A stretch of DNA of 47,646 bases. Source: Fidelibacterota bacterium. Its GTDB lineage: Bacteria > Fidelibacterota > UBA8477. Below are positions 36,583-45,866 of this stretch, piece by piece. Under the pieces are notes generated by a model. It was given only the letters and a program-made list of their open reading frames with translations. It was not told the origin of the DNA and searched no databases. The position numbers and the translations under genes were made by a program. Numbering within the stretch: the first letter of the stretch is position 1; each line of letters starts with the position of its first letter. The DNA lies in assembly GCA_021734045.1 (NCBI GenBank), contig JAIPJR010000006.1:1-47646 (forward strand), read 5' to 3'.

Positions 36583-37857
36583 TCAGGACTCCTGAACCAT
36601 TGCCGTCTGCCCTGCTGGGTTTTTCACCCCAAATAAGAAAATGCCCAGCCCGGTCAAAACCAGGAGGATGCTGATACCAAACAGTCCGCCATACCCCAGC
36701 CATTCTACCAATTTTCCAGCGAACATGATGTATATAAACAGAACCGGCGCCAGCGCCGAATCCATGGCAGCGTAATAGAGCTTTCTGTCTCCGGATTCCC
36801 CGACAAACTCATAAATAAATACCATAAATGAGGATTGCATGGCGCCCGTGGCCATACCGATGGCAACAAAGACCAGATGCGCCATGAAAGGCGTCTTGGC
36901 AACCAGCACCAGCAGTAACGCCAGAAGATGGCCGATAAAGAAAAATGTGACGACAAACTTTCGGCTGGTGCGATCACCCAGAAGTCCGAACACGAAATTG
37001 AACACCGCCGTCCCACCAACCAGAAAGAGCGTAAACTCCCCAGCCACACCAGCAGTAAACTGGAGTTTTTCGTTCAAATACACGGCGTAAAATGCCAACG
37101 GCATCACAGAGGCCGCCCCCAACACACGGCTGTAGAAGTAGCGCCGGAAGTTGTGGTCGTGCACCAGAATATTTTTCAGGGCCAATGTCATTTTATCTTT
37201 GACCCGGCTGGCAGCATCCACCGGATTAATCACTTTTAGCAGGAAAAACAGGGCTGTCCCCGTTGTGGTAGCGATGAGCATGATCAAAAAGCCAAAACCA
37301 TAATTCCGGGGAAAGTCATACCTGCCGGATTCCAGAATCATTTTCAGGACAAAGCCGCCGGCCATCCCCAGCACAGCGTTCGTGGCGAAGGTAATCCCGA
37401 AAAACCGGCTCCGTCGCTGGGGCATACTTATCGCTGCCAAAAAATCGGCCCAGATTGGATACAGTGCCCCCACCGCCAGGCTATAAGCCACGAATGTAAA
37501 TAGATATAAGACGATTGCCGTAGTTCCCTGCAAACCCAGAATAAAAAACCACACCACCATGAGCACCATCCACGGGAACGTCATCACATGCATGAATATG
37601 TTAACTTTTTTAATGTTGGCTACGCCCCGGAAACGCCACACTGAGAACAATTGAGGCACGCCGATGAGCAGAACAAACATACCCGGAATCATTCCGATGA
37701 TGACCGGCGAAGCACCCAATTCAGCCAAAAATAGCGGAATAACCGCATTAATACTGTGGAATGCCATGGCAAATCCCCACATGCCCTCTCCCAATGCATT
37801 AATCACAGTGTTGCGGGTATGATACCGAATGTGTCGGGGTTGGTAGGTCTGTTGCAC
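36583..37857 (-). CDS. MFS transporter
   Basis: A 424-residue membrane protein with about twelve hydrophobic helices. The loop between helices 2 and 3 (FSVWRFRGVANIKKV) and the start FAMAFHSINAVIPLFLAELGASPVIIGMIPG fit the major facilitator layout, and a second half begins after a charged loop near residue 215 (DKMTLALKNILVHDHNFRRYF). The substrate is unknown; family alignment by eye does not single out a sugar, drug or peptide carrier. ATG at 37857 is used. It is a single gene, convergent with mutM. Confidence 0.85.
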   Translation of the reverse strand: MQQTYQPRHIRYHTRNTVINALGEGMWGFAMAFHSINAVIPLFLAELGASPVIIGMIPGMFVLLIGVPQLFSVWRFRGVANIKKVNIFMHVMTFPWMVLMVVWFFILGLQGTTAIVLYLFTFVAYSLAVGALYPIWADFLAAISMPQRRSRFFGITFATNAVLGMAGGFVLKMILESGRYDFPRNYGFGFLIMLIATTTGTALFFLLKVINPVDAASRVKDKMTLALKNILVHDHNFRRYFYSRVLGAASVMPLAFYAVYLNEKLQFTAGVAGEFTLFLVGGTAVFNFVFGLLGDRTSRKFVVTFFFIGHLLALLLVLVAKTPFMAHLVFVAIGMATGAMQSSFMVFIYEFVGESGDRKLYYAAMDSALAPVLFIYIMFAGKLVEWLGYGGLFGISILLVLTGLGIFLFGVKNPAGQTAMVQES

Positions 37858-38015
37858 GGGGAAAAATCAGCTCAGTAGACCATTTTACAAAGTAAATGTT
37901 TTCAGATAATCCACAGGCCTGACACGATAGCCGGGTCAGTTTCGACAAGCGTCCGGCATCGTGAACGACCCTGAGGGAAAATATTCTAAGCGGGTTCTGT
38001 AAGTTATTTTTCTAG

Positions 38016-38327
38016 CTAACGGCGCAAACGATTGACTGAAGTCGTGACAGATCCGGTATTGGTATACTCGATGCGGAGAAAACCGCAAATCGGGCAAGCG
38101 CTCCTATAACACGATAAGAGCATCAGTGCCGACCAAAATCGTTTGCGTGGTGTTGCCGGGTACGATCTTAAGGTGGTACTTCGGCATTTTGGACAGTCGC
38201 GGTGCCGTCCATCACTCCGCAAAAGCAGATAAGTGCGCATGATAATGGCAAAAATCAGTGCGGGGATTAAAACCAGTCCCAAAAGAACGAGCATTGCTTG
38301 AAGCTGCTTAAAAAAACTCCCATCCAT
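38016..38327 (-). CDS. Small membrane protein with a zinc-ribbon-like Cys pair set
   Basis: A 103-residue protein with one N-terminal membrane helix (LQAMLVLLGLVLIPALIFAIIM) and then two C-x2-C pairs, HRDCPKCRS and ACPICGF, separated by ~33 residues, as in zinc ribbons. It matches no family I recognise. The start codon (ATG at 38327) has no clear ribosome site, so the start is uncertain. The gap to the MFS gene is 158 bases and holds nothing clear. Confidence 0.55.
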   Translation of the reverse strand: MDGSFFKQLQAMLVLLGLVLIPALIFAIIMRTYLLLRSDGRHRDCPKCRSTTLRSYPATPRKRFWSALMLLSCYRSACPICGFLRIEYTNTGSVTTSVNRLRR

Positions 38328-38754
38328 CCAATGAAAAGAAATCTGTGTGGAATATCACAAAAATAAATCAATAAAAAAAGCACAAAATAAAATTGAAAAA
38401 CATTTATTTTTATGTGATATATTTTATCATGTATTGTGATAGAACACCCAATATCAAAACCCGAGAGCCACAATATTTCACTAATCCATAAACACAGTTC
38501 AATATCCTTATCGAGCCCTGCCCTAACAGCCCCATATATCTGGTGATCCGTGAAAATTTGGCTCCCGATACCTACCTTACCATGCAAGCGCGATGGCTAT
38601 CAGAATGTTTAATCTCCCCCGCGCCGAGGGATCGTCCACACCCCCCTGTGTGTTTGACTTCATCGCTGAAAAAATTATCTTAGCCCATGATATTCTTTCT
38701 GTTTTTCGCCCCCCTTAAAATCAATTACAAACCAAATATATTTAAGGAGTTACA
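38328..38754. other. A/T-rich non-coding region upstream of acnA
   Basis: About 430 bases with no convincing gene. The part at 38340-38450 is strongly A/T-rich and includes the inverted repeat TGATA-TATTT-TATCA (near 38415-38430), a possible operator or promoter element. The acnA ribosome site is at the right end. A minus-strand frame (38267-38587) is judged spurious. Confidence 0.5.
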
Positions 38755-41442
38755 ATGTCCTTAACACCCAAATCTCTGGACAGCTTCAAAACCCGCAGTA
38801 AACTCACCGTGCAGGGCAAATCCTACATCTATTACGATTTGAAGAAACTGGGGGCGGATGACAAACTGGCGCGACTACCGGTATCTATCAAGATTCTGCT
38901 GGAGAACATGCTACGCTATGAAGATGGCGAAACGGTCACCCGGGATGATGTCCTGGCAGTTTTGAACTACGACCCCAAGGCCAAACCCTCCCACGAAATC
39001 GCTTTCCGTCCCGCTCGTGTTCTGCTACAGGATTTTACCGGTGTGCCGGCGGTGGTGGATCTGGCTGTTATGCGCGACGCCATCAAAAATTTGGGCGGTG
39101 ACCCGGAGCGCATCAATCCATTGCTGCCTGCCGACTTGGTTATCGATCACTCGGTGCAGGTGGATAAATTCGGTTCCCCGGATGCGTTTGGTTTTAATGC
39201 CAATATCGAAATACAGCGAAATCGTGAACGCTACGAATTCCTCCGCTGGGGACAGAAGGCTTTCGAGAACTTTCGGGTTGTTCCCCCCGACACCGGAATC
39301 GTCCACCAGGTGAATCTGGAATACCTGGCCAAAGTCGCCTTCACCAAAGATACTGCCGAGGGAACGGAAGTTTATCCCGATTCACTGGTTGGTACCGACT
39401 CCCACACCACCATGATTAATGGCTTGGGCGTCATGGGCTGGGGTGTGGGCGGCATTGAAGCCGAAGCCGGCATGTTGGGTCAGCCGGTGACGATGCTCAT
39501 TCCCCAAGTGGTAGGGTTTCGCCTCACCGGAAAATTAGCTGAAGGTGTTACCGCGACCGACCTGGTATTGACAGTCACGCAAATCCTGCGCGCCAAAGGT
39601 GTTGTGGGCAAATTCGTGGAATATTTCGGTCCCGGTCTGCAGACATTATCCCTGGAAGATAAAGCCACCATTGCCAATATGGCTCCTGAATACGGTGCCA
39701 CCATGGGATTTTTCCCGGTGAATGACAAAACACTGGATTATTTGCGCTTCACCGGACGACCGGATGATCTGGTGGCGCTGACGGAAGCGTACACAAAAGC
39801 AAATACGCTTTTCGTAGATGGTGCGGGCGCTGAGCCTCAATTCACCGATGTTGTGGAACTTGACCTTAGCACAGTGGAGCCCTCCCTGGCCGGTCCCAAA
39901 CGTCCCCAGGATCGCGTCCCTCTTCGCAGTTCCAAAACCGCCTGGCAAGAGACGGTGACCACCTTGAAAACCGATGGCGAATCCCCAATGAAAGTGGACG
40001 ATCCGGAACAGGGTACTTATGAATTAAAACACGGCGATGTGGTCATTGCTGCTATCACCTCCTGCACCAATACCTCCAATCCCAGTGTCCTTATCGCAGC
40101 GGGCTTACTGGCTAAAAAAGCCGTGGAAAAAGGACTCGCAGTCAAACCCTGGGTAAAAACATCTCTGGCGCCCGGCTCTAAAGTTGTCACCGAATACCTG
40201 AATAACGCCGGTCTCACCTCCTATCTGGATGAATTGCGCTTCAACCTCGTTGGTTATGGCTGCACCACTTGTATCGGAAATAGCGGACCTTTACCGGAAC
40301 ACATCGCCAAGGCTGTAGTGGACGGCAATCTGGTGGTTTCTTCAGTGCTTTCAGGAAATCGCAATTTTGAAGGTCGCGTGAATCCCCACACCAAAGCCAA
40401 TTATCTGGCCTCTCCACCGCTGGTGGTAGCCTATGCCCTGGCCGGCACCATGGACATTGACCTGTACAATGATCCCATTGGCATGGGCAGTGATGGTGAA
40501 TATGTCTATCTGAAGGATATCTGGCCCTCCACACTGGAAGTGGCGGAAACGCTGCGCAGCGCCGTGACCTCGGAGCAATTCCGCAAAAAATACAACGAAG
40601 TATTTCAGGGTGATGATGCCTGGCAATCGCTCCCGGTACCGGAAGGTTCACTGTACAAATGGATGGATGCGTCCACCTATATTCGCAAACCCTCTTTTTT
40701 TGAGGGAATGACCCGGGACATTCGGGAACCGCAAGACATTCAGGACGCTCGTCTGCTGGCGCTGCTGGGGGATTCGGTTACCACCGACCACATTTCACCC
40801 GCCGGCGCTTTTTCCAAAGACACCCCCGCCGGTCAATATCTCATGGAACACGGCGTTGAACTCAAAGACTTCAATTCTTACGGTTCTCGCCGCGGAAATC
40901 ACGAAGTCATGATGCGCGGGACATTTGCAAATATCCGGCTGCGGAATCGCCTGGCTCCCGGTACCGAGGGTGGCTGGACGCGGTATCAACCGGATGATGA
41001 ACCAATGACCATTTTTGACGCGGCTATGAAATATCAGGAGAATGGTGTTCCGCTGGTGGTGATTGCCGGGAAGGAATACGGTACCGGCTCCAGCCGCGAC
41101 TGGGCCGCCAAAGGCACTTTCCTCCTCGGTGTGAAAGCCGTCATCGCCGAGAGCTTCGAACGCATTCACCGTAGCAATCTGATTGGGATGGGCGTGTTGC
41201 CACTGCAATTCAAAGCGAATGAAAATCAGGAAACGCTGGGACTCACCGGCAAAGAGACCTACACCATTACCGGAATCGCCGATAATCTGCAACCGGGGAA
41301 GGAACTCACCGTCACAGCCGTGGGTGACGATGGCGAGACCAAGTCCTTCACGGTGGACTGCCGGATTGATACGCCCAATGAGCTGGCCTATTACCGCCAC
41401 GGCGGGATTTTGCAGTATGTTTTAAGGTCGCTGATTAAATAG
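38755..41442 (+). CDS. acnA: Aconitate hydratase A (TCA cycle)
   Basis: An 895-residue [4Fe-4S] enzyme that interconverts citrate and isocitrate; length matches AcnA. The cluster cysteines are visible in [17 protein letters not shown] and [14 protein letters not shown]. Substrate motifs include [40 protein letters not shown], and in the swivelling domain [16 protein letters not shown] and [15 protein letters not shown]. The start has AAGGAG at 38744-38749. A rho-independent-like hairpin follows the gene. It stands alone, with a 427-base A/T-rich upstream region that probably contains its promoter. It shows no truncation. Confidence 0.97.
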   Translation: MSLTPKSLDSFKTRSKLTVQGKSYIYYDLKKLGADDKLARLPVSIKILLENMLRYEDGETVTRDDVLAVLNYDPKAKPSHEIAFRPARVLLQDFTGVPAVVDLAVMRDAIKNLGGDPERINPLLPADLVIDHSVQVDKFGSPDAFGFNANIEIQRNRERYEFLRWGQKAFENFRVVPPDTGIVHQVNLEYLAKVAFTKDTAEGTEVYPDSLVGTDSHTTMINGLGVMGWGVGGIEAEAGMLGQPVTMLIPQVVGFRLTGKLAEGVTATDLVLTVTQILRAKGVVGKFVEYFGPGLQTLSLEDKATIANMAPEYGATMGFFPVNDKTLDYLRFTGRPDDLVALTEAYTKANTLFVDGAGAEPQFTDVVELDLSTVEPSLAGPKRPQDRVPLRSSKTAWQETVTTLKTDGESPMKVDDPEQGTYELKHGDVVIAAITSCTNTSNPSVLIAAGLLAKKAVEKGLAVKPWVKTSLAPGSKVVTEYLNNAGLTSYLDELRFNLVGYGCTTCIGNSGPLPEHIAKAVVDGNLVVSSVLSGNRNFEGRVNPHTKANYLASPPLVVAYALAGTMDIDLYNDPIGMGSDGEYVYLKDIWPSTLEVAETLRSAVTSEQFRKKYNEVFQGDDAWQSLPVPEGSLYKWMDASTYIRKPSFFEGMTRDIREPQDIQDARLLALLGDSVTTDHISPAGAFSKDTPAGQYLMEHGVELKDFNSYGSRRGNHEVMMRGTFANIRLRNRLAPGTEGGWTRYQPDDEPMTIFDAAMKYQENGVPLVVIAGKEYGTGSSRDWAAKGTFLLGVKAVIAESFERIHRSNLIGMGVLPLQFKANENQETLGLTGKETYTITGIADNLQPGKELTVTAVGDDGETKSFTVDCRIDTPNELAYYRHGGILQYVLRSLIK

Positions 41443-41474
41443 CATCGTTTGAATTACCCAAAGGGATTCAACAG

Positions 41475-41511
41475 AAAATCACCCTGGAATGATTCGGGGC
41501 GATTTTATTTA
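41475..41511 (+). terminator. Terminator-like hairpin after acnA
   Basis: AAAATCACCC pairs with GGGGCGATTTT across an A:C mismatch and an 11-base loop, and the descending arm runs into a T-rich tail (ATTTATTT). It lies 33 bases beyond the acnA stop. Confidence 0.6.
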
Positions 41512-41579
41512 CTTATGGATTTCGTTCGGAACTTATTCCGCATTTAAACGAAAATGGCCGTGAATAACCCTTGTAATGG

Positions 41580-42275
41580 TTATGACCTGACTTTAATCGT
41601 TCTGCTAAATATTAAGCTCGTCACGATCACCACCACCCAATCAATTGTAATCACCGCCACTTCGAACCGGTATTCCCGGTGAATCCCAAACATCACTGAA
41701 ATAACGATCAGCGCCACAATCGTAAGGATGAATCCGGCCAGGAAGATCCACCGCAGGGCTTTTTCACCTCTGCCGGCCCCGGTGAAGGTTAATCCCAGGA
41801 ACAGGAACGAAACACTCATGAGCAGGTAGCCGATCTCCTCCAGTGCGATGAAAAGTCCGTGAGAATTAAACTGGGTCCACAGGGCAATACCGGCGGTTTC
41901 ACCGTTAAGCAACGCAGGCTGAATAATAGTCACCTGGATGAAGTAATCGCTGAACAGAATCAATCCTGACCCGGCGGCAAAGAGCATCCCGATTCGGCTG
42001 TACAGTTTTTTACCCGGTTCGGCAAATTGGTGTATCGTCGCCACCCACACCAGATAAGCCAGCACGAAAAGCATGGCCGGGAACATCCAGTAATAATCCC
42101 GTGGCCAGCGTGAGACAGCCTCGGTGTAGGGGTATTGAAAACAGTCCGCCGGACAAAACGGTCCCGAAAGGGGTGGCGTTCCCACGGCGATTCCCAATGA
42201 GATCACACCCAAGGTGGCAGTGATAATGGAGGTGAAGAAGCTGAAACGGCTGGTGGTGGTCGTTTGGTCAGACAT
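41580..42275 (-). CDS. Six-helix membrane protein of unknown function
   Basis: A 231-residue integral membrane protein with about six helices (near 12-32, 62-82, 93-113, 138-160, 170-192, 202-222). A conserved-looking periplasmic motif PFCPADCFQYPY with two Cys lies after helix 1. No family is recognised. It is followed on the same strand by nothing for over 130 bases; the 218 bases before it, towards the MOSC gene, contain palindromic repeats. Confidence 0.7.
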   Translation of the reverse strand: MSDQTTTTSRFSFFTSIITATLGVISLGIAVGTPPLSGPFCPADCFQYPYTEAVSRWPRDYYWMFPAMLFVLAYLVWVATIHQFAEPGKKLYSRIGMLFAAGSGLILFSDYFIQVTIIQPALLNGETAGIALWTQFNSHGLFIALEEIGYLLMSVSFLFLGLTFTGAGRGEKALRWIFLAGFILTIVALIVISVMFGIHREYRFEVAVITIDWVVVIVTSLIFSRTIKVRS

Positions 42276-42310
42276 GATTCCCCCTTAAACAGTTGATGGC
42301 GTGATAATTC

Positions 42311-42429
42311 CCCTCCTCCGGAGGGGTGTCCCGATTTTAATCGGGGCGGGGTGGGTTTCGTCAATTCTTTTTTGCGAATGGTAATTTACTTCCGTCCCAA
42401 CACCCCTGTTTGCCTCCCCTCAAGGGGAG
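42311..42429. repeat. REP-like palindromes between the MOSC gene and the membrane protein
   Basis: CCCCTCCTCCGGAGGGG (42311-42327) and CCCGAT-TTTA-ATCGGG (42331-42346), followed by GCGGGGTGGG, and an inverted CTCCCCTCAAGGGGAG (42414-42429). Such sets are common intergenic repeats in FCB genomes. They may act as transcription boundaries. Confidence 0.65.
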
Positions 42430-42493
42430 AATAAATAACTTCGATCCGTCGCTTCCGCCGTTTCTGCGCTAGGTCGTGACAAGTCGCTCGGCC

Positions 42494-42964
42494 TCAGGAA
42501 GACAGACGGGAAATTTTATCTCCTGTCTGCACTTTGCCCGGTAAAATGACTTTCGCATACACCCTTGATTCCCCGGGGTACAGCTTTTGGGAGATACGGA
42601 TGAATTTTTCACCTGCGAACGAATGGCGAATGGTTTTGCAGGGCGAGGTGAAATCGGTGATCTCCAGAATTACCGCCTGGCCTAATTGAAGCTTCTGACC
42701 AATTTTTATTTTCTCCCAATCCAAGCCAGTGGTAGTGATGTTTTCTCCGGTTGAGCCGGGAAATATGGGATGACCTTCCGCTTTCAAGGCGTCAATCACC
42801 TCCAACGCGTACAAACACACGGCCCGCCGCGGTCCACCGTGGTGTTTCTGATCGTTTTGATAATCACCCACCAGACCGTTAACGGTGATTTCCACCGATT
42901 CGACTGGTAATTTTGGGACACCACCGGGGGAAATGCTGATTTGATAAATGTGGGGTTGAGTCAT
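42494..42964 (-). CDS. MOSC-domain protein
   Basis: A 156-residue single-domain MOSC protein. HIYQISISPGGVPKLPVESV begins it, then GDYQNDQKHHGGPRRAVCLY (the D-x-x-N-D-x-x-H-H-G-G-P-x-R-A-V segment), PGSTGENITTTGLDW, and TSPCKTI, which carries the conserved cysteine thought to bind sulfur or the molybdenum cofactor. MOSC domains belong to molybdenum cofactor sulfurase and YiiM-like proteins. It stands alone here; no molybdenum genes are adjacent. All key residues are present. Confidence 0.88.
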   Translation of the reverse strand: MTQPHIYQISISPGGVPKLPVESVEITVNGLVGDYQNDQKHHGGPRRAVCLYALEVIDALKAEGHPIFPGSTGENITTTGLDWEKIKIGQKLQLGQAVILEITDFTSPCKTIRHSFAGEKFIRISQKLYPGESRVYAKVILPGKVQTGDKISRLSS

Positions 42965-43607
42965 GAAAATCCTGACCGCAATGGCGCAAAGAGAAACTTA
43001 CCCACAGAAGCCGCCGAGTAAATTGGAGGACATCGTATCGACCAATAAAATTTCAGGTGTCTTGCTGAGCCACGTCGAAGCACACCTGAAATTTGCTGCC
43101 ATTATTATTCCCAAAAAGCCCTTCGACCCTACTCCGCGTTGCTCCGCACGGGCAGGCCTCGTGAAATTCATCTAAAAGGTGAGCATTTCACAGGTGCAGG
43201 CGGGAGTTCAGGGAGACATCTTGAGCTGGATTTCATTTTTAAACGCATGTTGTGTTGCTGCTATTAGTTGGTGATATCTGTGTCCCAAGGGGATCCCTTC
43301 GGGAAATTCGTGGTTGAACATTCTTAAAATTTGTGAAATCTGTGTAATCTGTGGTTCCTGTTTTGGTTTTGGTTTTGGTTTTGGCTTTGGCTTTGGTCTT
43401 CAATTCATGCTTTTCGTGTAATTCGTGGTTTCAAATTCTTAAAATCTGTGTTTTTTGTACTTCGACTTCGCTCAGTAGAACTGCAATCTGTGGTTCCCCG
43501 GTTTTCCATCTTTGAATTCGTGGTTCTGATCTCAATCAGCTTTTTCCGCGCTATCCGCGGCCACTGTGTTTCTTGTTTTTTCTGTGATTGTCTGCGTTTA
43601 TCTGTGG
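42965..43607. repeat. Intergenic repeat-rich stretch with TTTTGG hexamer array
   Basis: About 640 bases without a convincing gene. Near 43332-43361 is AATTTGTGAAATCTGTGTAATCTGTGGTTCC, then a tandem of TTTTGG with later TTTGGC units (43361-43397), then TTCATGC and GTGTAATTCGTGGTTT (43398-43433), and near 43462 ACTTCGACTTCGCTCAGTAGAACTG. The same words occur at 35374-35740, so this is a second copy of that family with a longer hexamer tract. A short frame at 42963-43175 is not convincing. Confidence 0.7.
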
Positions 43608-44816
43608 CTAAAACACACCCGGTGCAGCACCGCTGGTCATGTCCGCTTTTTCATGGTGCAATGGCACCCCGTTATCATACACATCCCGTACCGGTGCGTG
43701 TGACATTAGCCCGGGAAACCGGCGATACAAACTCTCGGCAAAGAGGTAATCCAGGTGCTCGTTGGATTCGGGACTCCAGCCCATGACCCGCTCCCAGATC
43801 TCGGCTGACTCCATGCAGAAATAGATAAACAGATCGTCCCCGCCAACCTGCCGGATGGTGTTATACACCGTGCGATACATATCCAGTCGCAGCGGTTTGG
43901 GATAGCGCATTTTCCCATCCATCCCCCGTATCAATTCGGCGAACATGATCCGGGACTTGGGAAATTTATCCAGCACCTTGTCCTTCATCTCCGGCGGAAA
44001 ACGCAGCGTTCCCATGGAAATCCAGGTCACATTTTTGGGGTCAATCACATTGAATAACTGCCGGATGAGATCGATGTAATTCTCACGCCAATTTTCATGG
44101 TACAAAATAGGGTCAAAATGGAGGCCGATCTTGTAACCCGCAGCCTGAATTTTCGCCATGGCCGCCAGACGCTCCGCCAATGACGCTGCCTTATGCTCCT
44201 CGGCGTCAATAATAGCCTGGGGATTCACCGACCAGGAAATTACCGTGTGTCCCTTATGGTTAAGACCCAACAGATTTTCGATCTTGTTGGATTTCGTCTT
44301 CAGCTCCAACAGCACATTGGGCAATTCGGCGAAATATTCCACCACCTCTTTGGAAAAATCCGACGACCCGTCAAAGGCCAGGCTGTCAGACAATTCACCT
44401 GTTCCAATGCGGAAGAATCGCTCCGGTTGGGTGGCGATTTTCTCCTTCACCTCTGTGAGTAGTTTTTCCGTGTTGGCGTAAACTGTGGTCACGGGATTAT
44501 TCAGATAGAACTGGAGAATGCAGTAGGTGCAGTCGATGGGACAATTGCTGGTTTGATTAATCACATGGTAATTGCAGCAGCGATAGGTGCGGTCGGTGCC
44601 GGGACACTGTTTTACCGTGTGGCCATCCTTCTCGGTGAGCAGAATCTCCCGCTTGCCCTCGTTCAGCGTACGGTGAAACATCTCGGCTTTGCGCTCTTCG
44701 GTAAGCTCGACGATTTGGACATCAGCCTGGGGATTATTGTGTTTATAGCGTTCGACGATGGGTTGATCGGCGACTTTTTTATCGATGGTAATGGTCTGTA
44801 TTTTGGGCTCTTTCAT
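43608..44816 (-). CDS. Spore-photoproduct-lyase-like radical SAM protein
   Basis: A 402-residue radical SAM protein. The cluster motif is CPIDCTYC (C92, C96, C99), preceded by a Cys set (C71, C80, C81) in KQCPGTDRTYRCCNY. The segment FFRIGTGELSDSL, near 138-146, and KTKSNKI and SWSVNPQ resemble the spore-photoproduct-lyase branch. In Bacillus that enzyme uses a Cys ~44 residues after the cluster as hydrogen donor; here there is no Cys between C99 and the one in FIYFCMESAEIWE near 345. It is therefore unlikely to repair thymine dimers in the same way, though other radical chemistry is possible. It is 11 bases downstream of the ParB-domain gene, so co-transcribed with it. Confidence 0.85.
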   Translation of the reverse strand: MKEPKIQTITIDKKVADQPIVERYKHNNPQADVQIVELTEERKAEMFHRTLNEGKREILLTEKDGHTVKQCPGTDRTYRCCNYHVINQTSNCPIDCTYCILQFYLNNPVTTVYANTEKLLTEVKEKIATQPERFFRIGTGELSDSLAFDGSSDFSKEVVEYFAELPNVLLELKTKSNKIENLLGLNHKGHTVISWSVNPQAIIDAEEHKAASLAERLAAMAKIQAAGYKIGLHFDPILYHENWRENYIDLIRQLFNVIDPKNVTWISMGTLRFPPEMKDKVLDKFPKSRIMFAELIRGMDGKMRYPKPLRLDMYRTVYNTIRQVGGDDLFIYFCMESAEIWERVMGWSPESNEHLDYLFAESLYRRFPGLMSHAPVRDVYDNGVPLHHEKADMTSGAAPGVF

Positions 44817-44827
44817 TAGACTTTCGT

Positions 44828-45751
44828 TTAAATTTGGTCAAAGACCGGTTTCAGATTGGCATTTTTGAGCCCCCTCAGAATTTCCTGGAATTCCGTCAAA
44901 TCTTTCGCGTGAAAGGAGAGTTCAACCCCCTGCTTTTCAAAGTAGGGATCCCATTTCACTTTCACATTGTCGGGCAGATTCGCTGCCTGAATCGTTTGTT
45001 TCAATCTCTTTTCGGCAGCGGTGAGATGCGGCAGGCGGGCGGCAGCGATTTTAGACCGAATCTCCATCACCACGGGACGCGGATCGTCGATAGCCTCCCG
45101 GGCAATATCCCACAAGCCCATCTGTTGGGCTTTGGTTTTGAAATCGGTCTCGTCCCGCTGCGCCATTTCCCAGATATTCTGGATGATCTCAGCCGTCATA
45201 TTAATGCCCAGGTGCAGATTTTGGATCAATTGCACCACCCAGTTCAGATGCTCCTCTGCCCGCTGAAAAATCAGCGCCCGCTTCAGACTCAAATCCTTGT
45301 CCACCACCATTTGTTGCAATTCTTGCGGTAATTTCAACAGGAAAAGATAGTCGTTCATGAGATGCGCTTGTGGTGGAATGTCCAGTGGTTCGAACAAACC
45401 TTCCGCGATCTGTGTTTTGCTGAATCCCAACTTCCGGGCAATGCCAATCAGGTTGGCTCTGTCGATGAGTGTCAATGGTGAATAATAAGCCGCCACCAAT
45501 TTCAGCAAATCCATGGAGGAATCCACATTTTCCAGCAAATATGCCGGCAGGTGTGTTACATCGGCTTCCCGAGCCGCTTCGAATCGCTGAATGCCACCCA
45601 CGATTTTGATGCATTTGCCGGTATTCAGCGCCAATAACGGTTTCTGTAACGGCTGACCCGGATCGAATGCTTCCCACCGGAAGGGCAGAGCTTTGAAATC
45701 CGAGTGAATGGTGGGACCAATCAGGCCCATGGGTTTGAAGGTAACTTGCAT
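44828..45751 (-). CDS. ParB N-terminal-domain protein, partner of the radical SAM gene
   Basis: A 307-residue protein. Residues ~30-85 form the ParB/Srx-like domain with GGIQRFEAAREADVTHLPAY, matching the usual G-x-[HN]-R-x-x-A motif with Gln for His. A helix-turn-helix-like region follows (FSKTQIAEGLF, PQAHLMNDYLFLLKLP, LSLKRALIFQRA), as in KorB-type ParB proteins. The C-terminal half (~200-307) is helical and then beta-containing with no family I can name. No parA or parS-like sequence is seen. ParB domains bind CTP in some proteins and act as nucleases or sulfiredoxins in others; none is asserted here. It lies downstream of microcompartment genes by 115 bases, same strand. Confidence 0.8.
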   Translation of the reverse strand: MQVTFKPMGLIGPTIHSDFKALPFRWEAFDPGQPLQKPLLALNTGKCIKIVGGIQRFEAAREADVTHLPAYLLENVDSSMDLLKLVAAYYSPLTLIDRANLIGIARKLGFSKTQIAEGLFEPLDIPPQAHLMNDYLFLLKLPQELQQMVVDKDLSLKRALIFQRAEEHLNWVVQLIQNLHLGINMTAEIIQNIWEMAQRDETDFKTKAQQMGLWDIAREAIDDPRPVVMEIRSKIAAARLPHLTAAEKRLKQTIQAANLPDNVKVKWDPYFEKQGVELSFHAKDLTEFQEILRGLKNANLKPVFDQI

Positions 45752-45866
45752 GTTTTACTTATATCTATTTCTGATTTCTTGATTGGACGTCTTTTATTCC
45801 CCATTATCACTACCCACTAAACTGCAGGTCATCAGATTTTTCAGTCGGAAGTAATTCTGATCAAAC

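Noticed and set aside
38267-38587. Minus-strand frame of 106 codons upstream of acnA
   Set aside because: It overlaps the better frame at 38016-38327 and runs through A/T-rich non-coding DNA; its protein has no recognisable pattern.
42963-43175. Plus-strand frame next to the MOSC gene
   Set aside because: No ribosome site, low-complexity repeats inside, and no family pattern.
43361-43397. TTTTGG tandem as a CRISPR-like array
   Set aside because: The unit is six bases with no spacers; it is a simple tandem tract.
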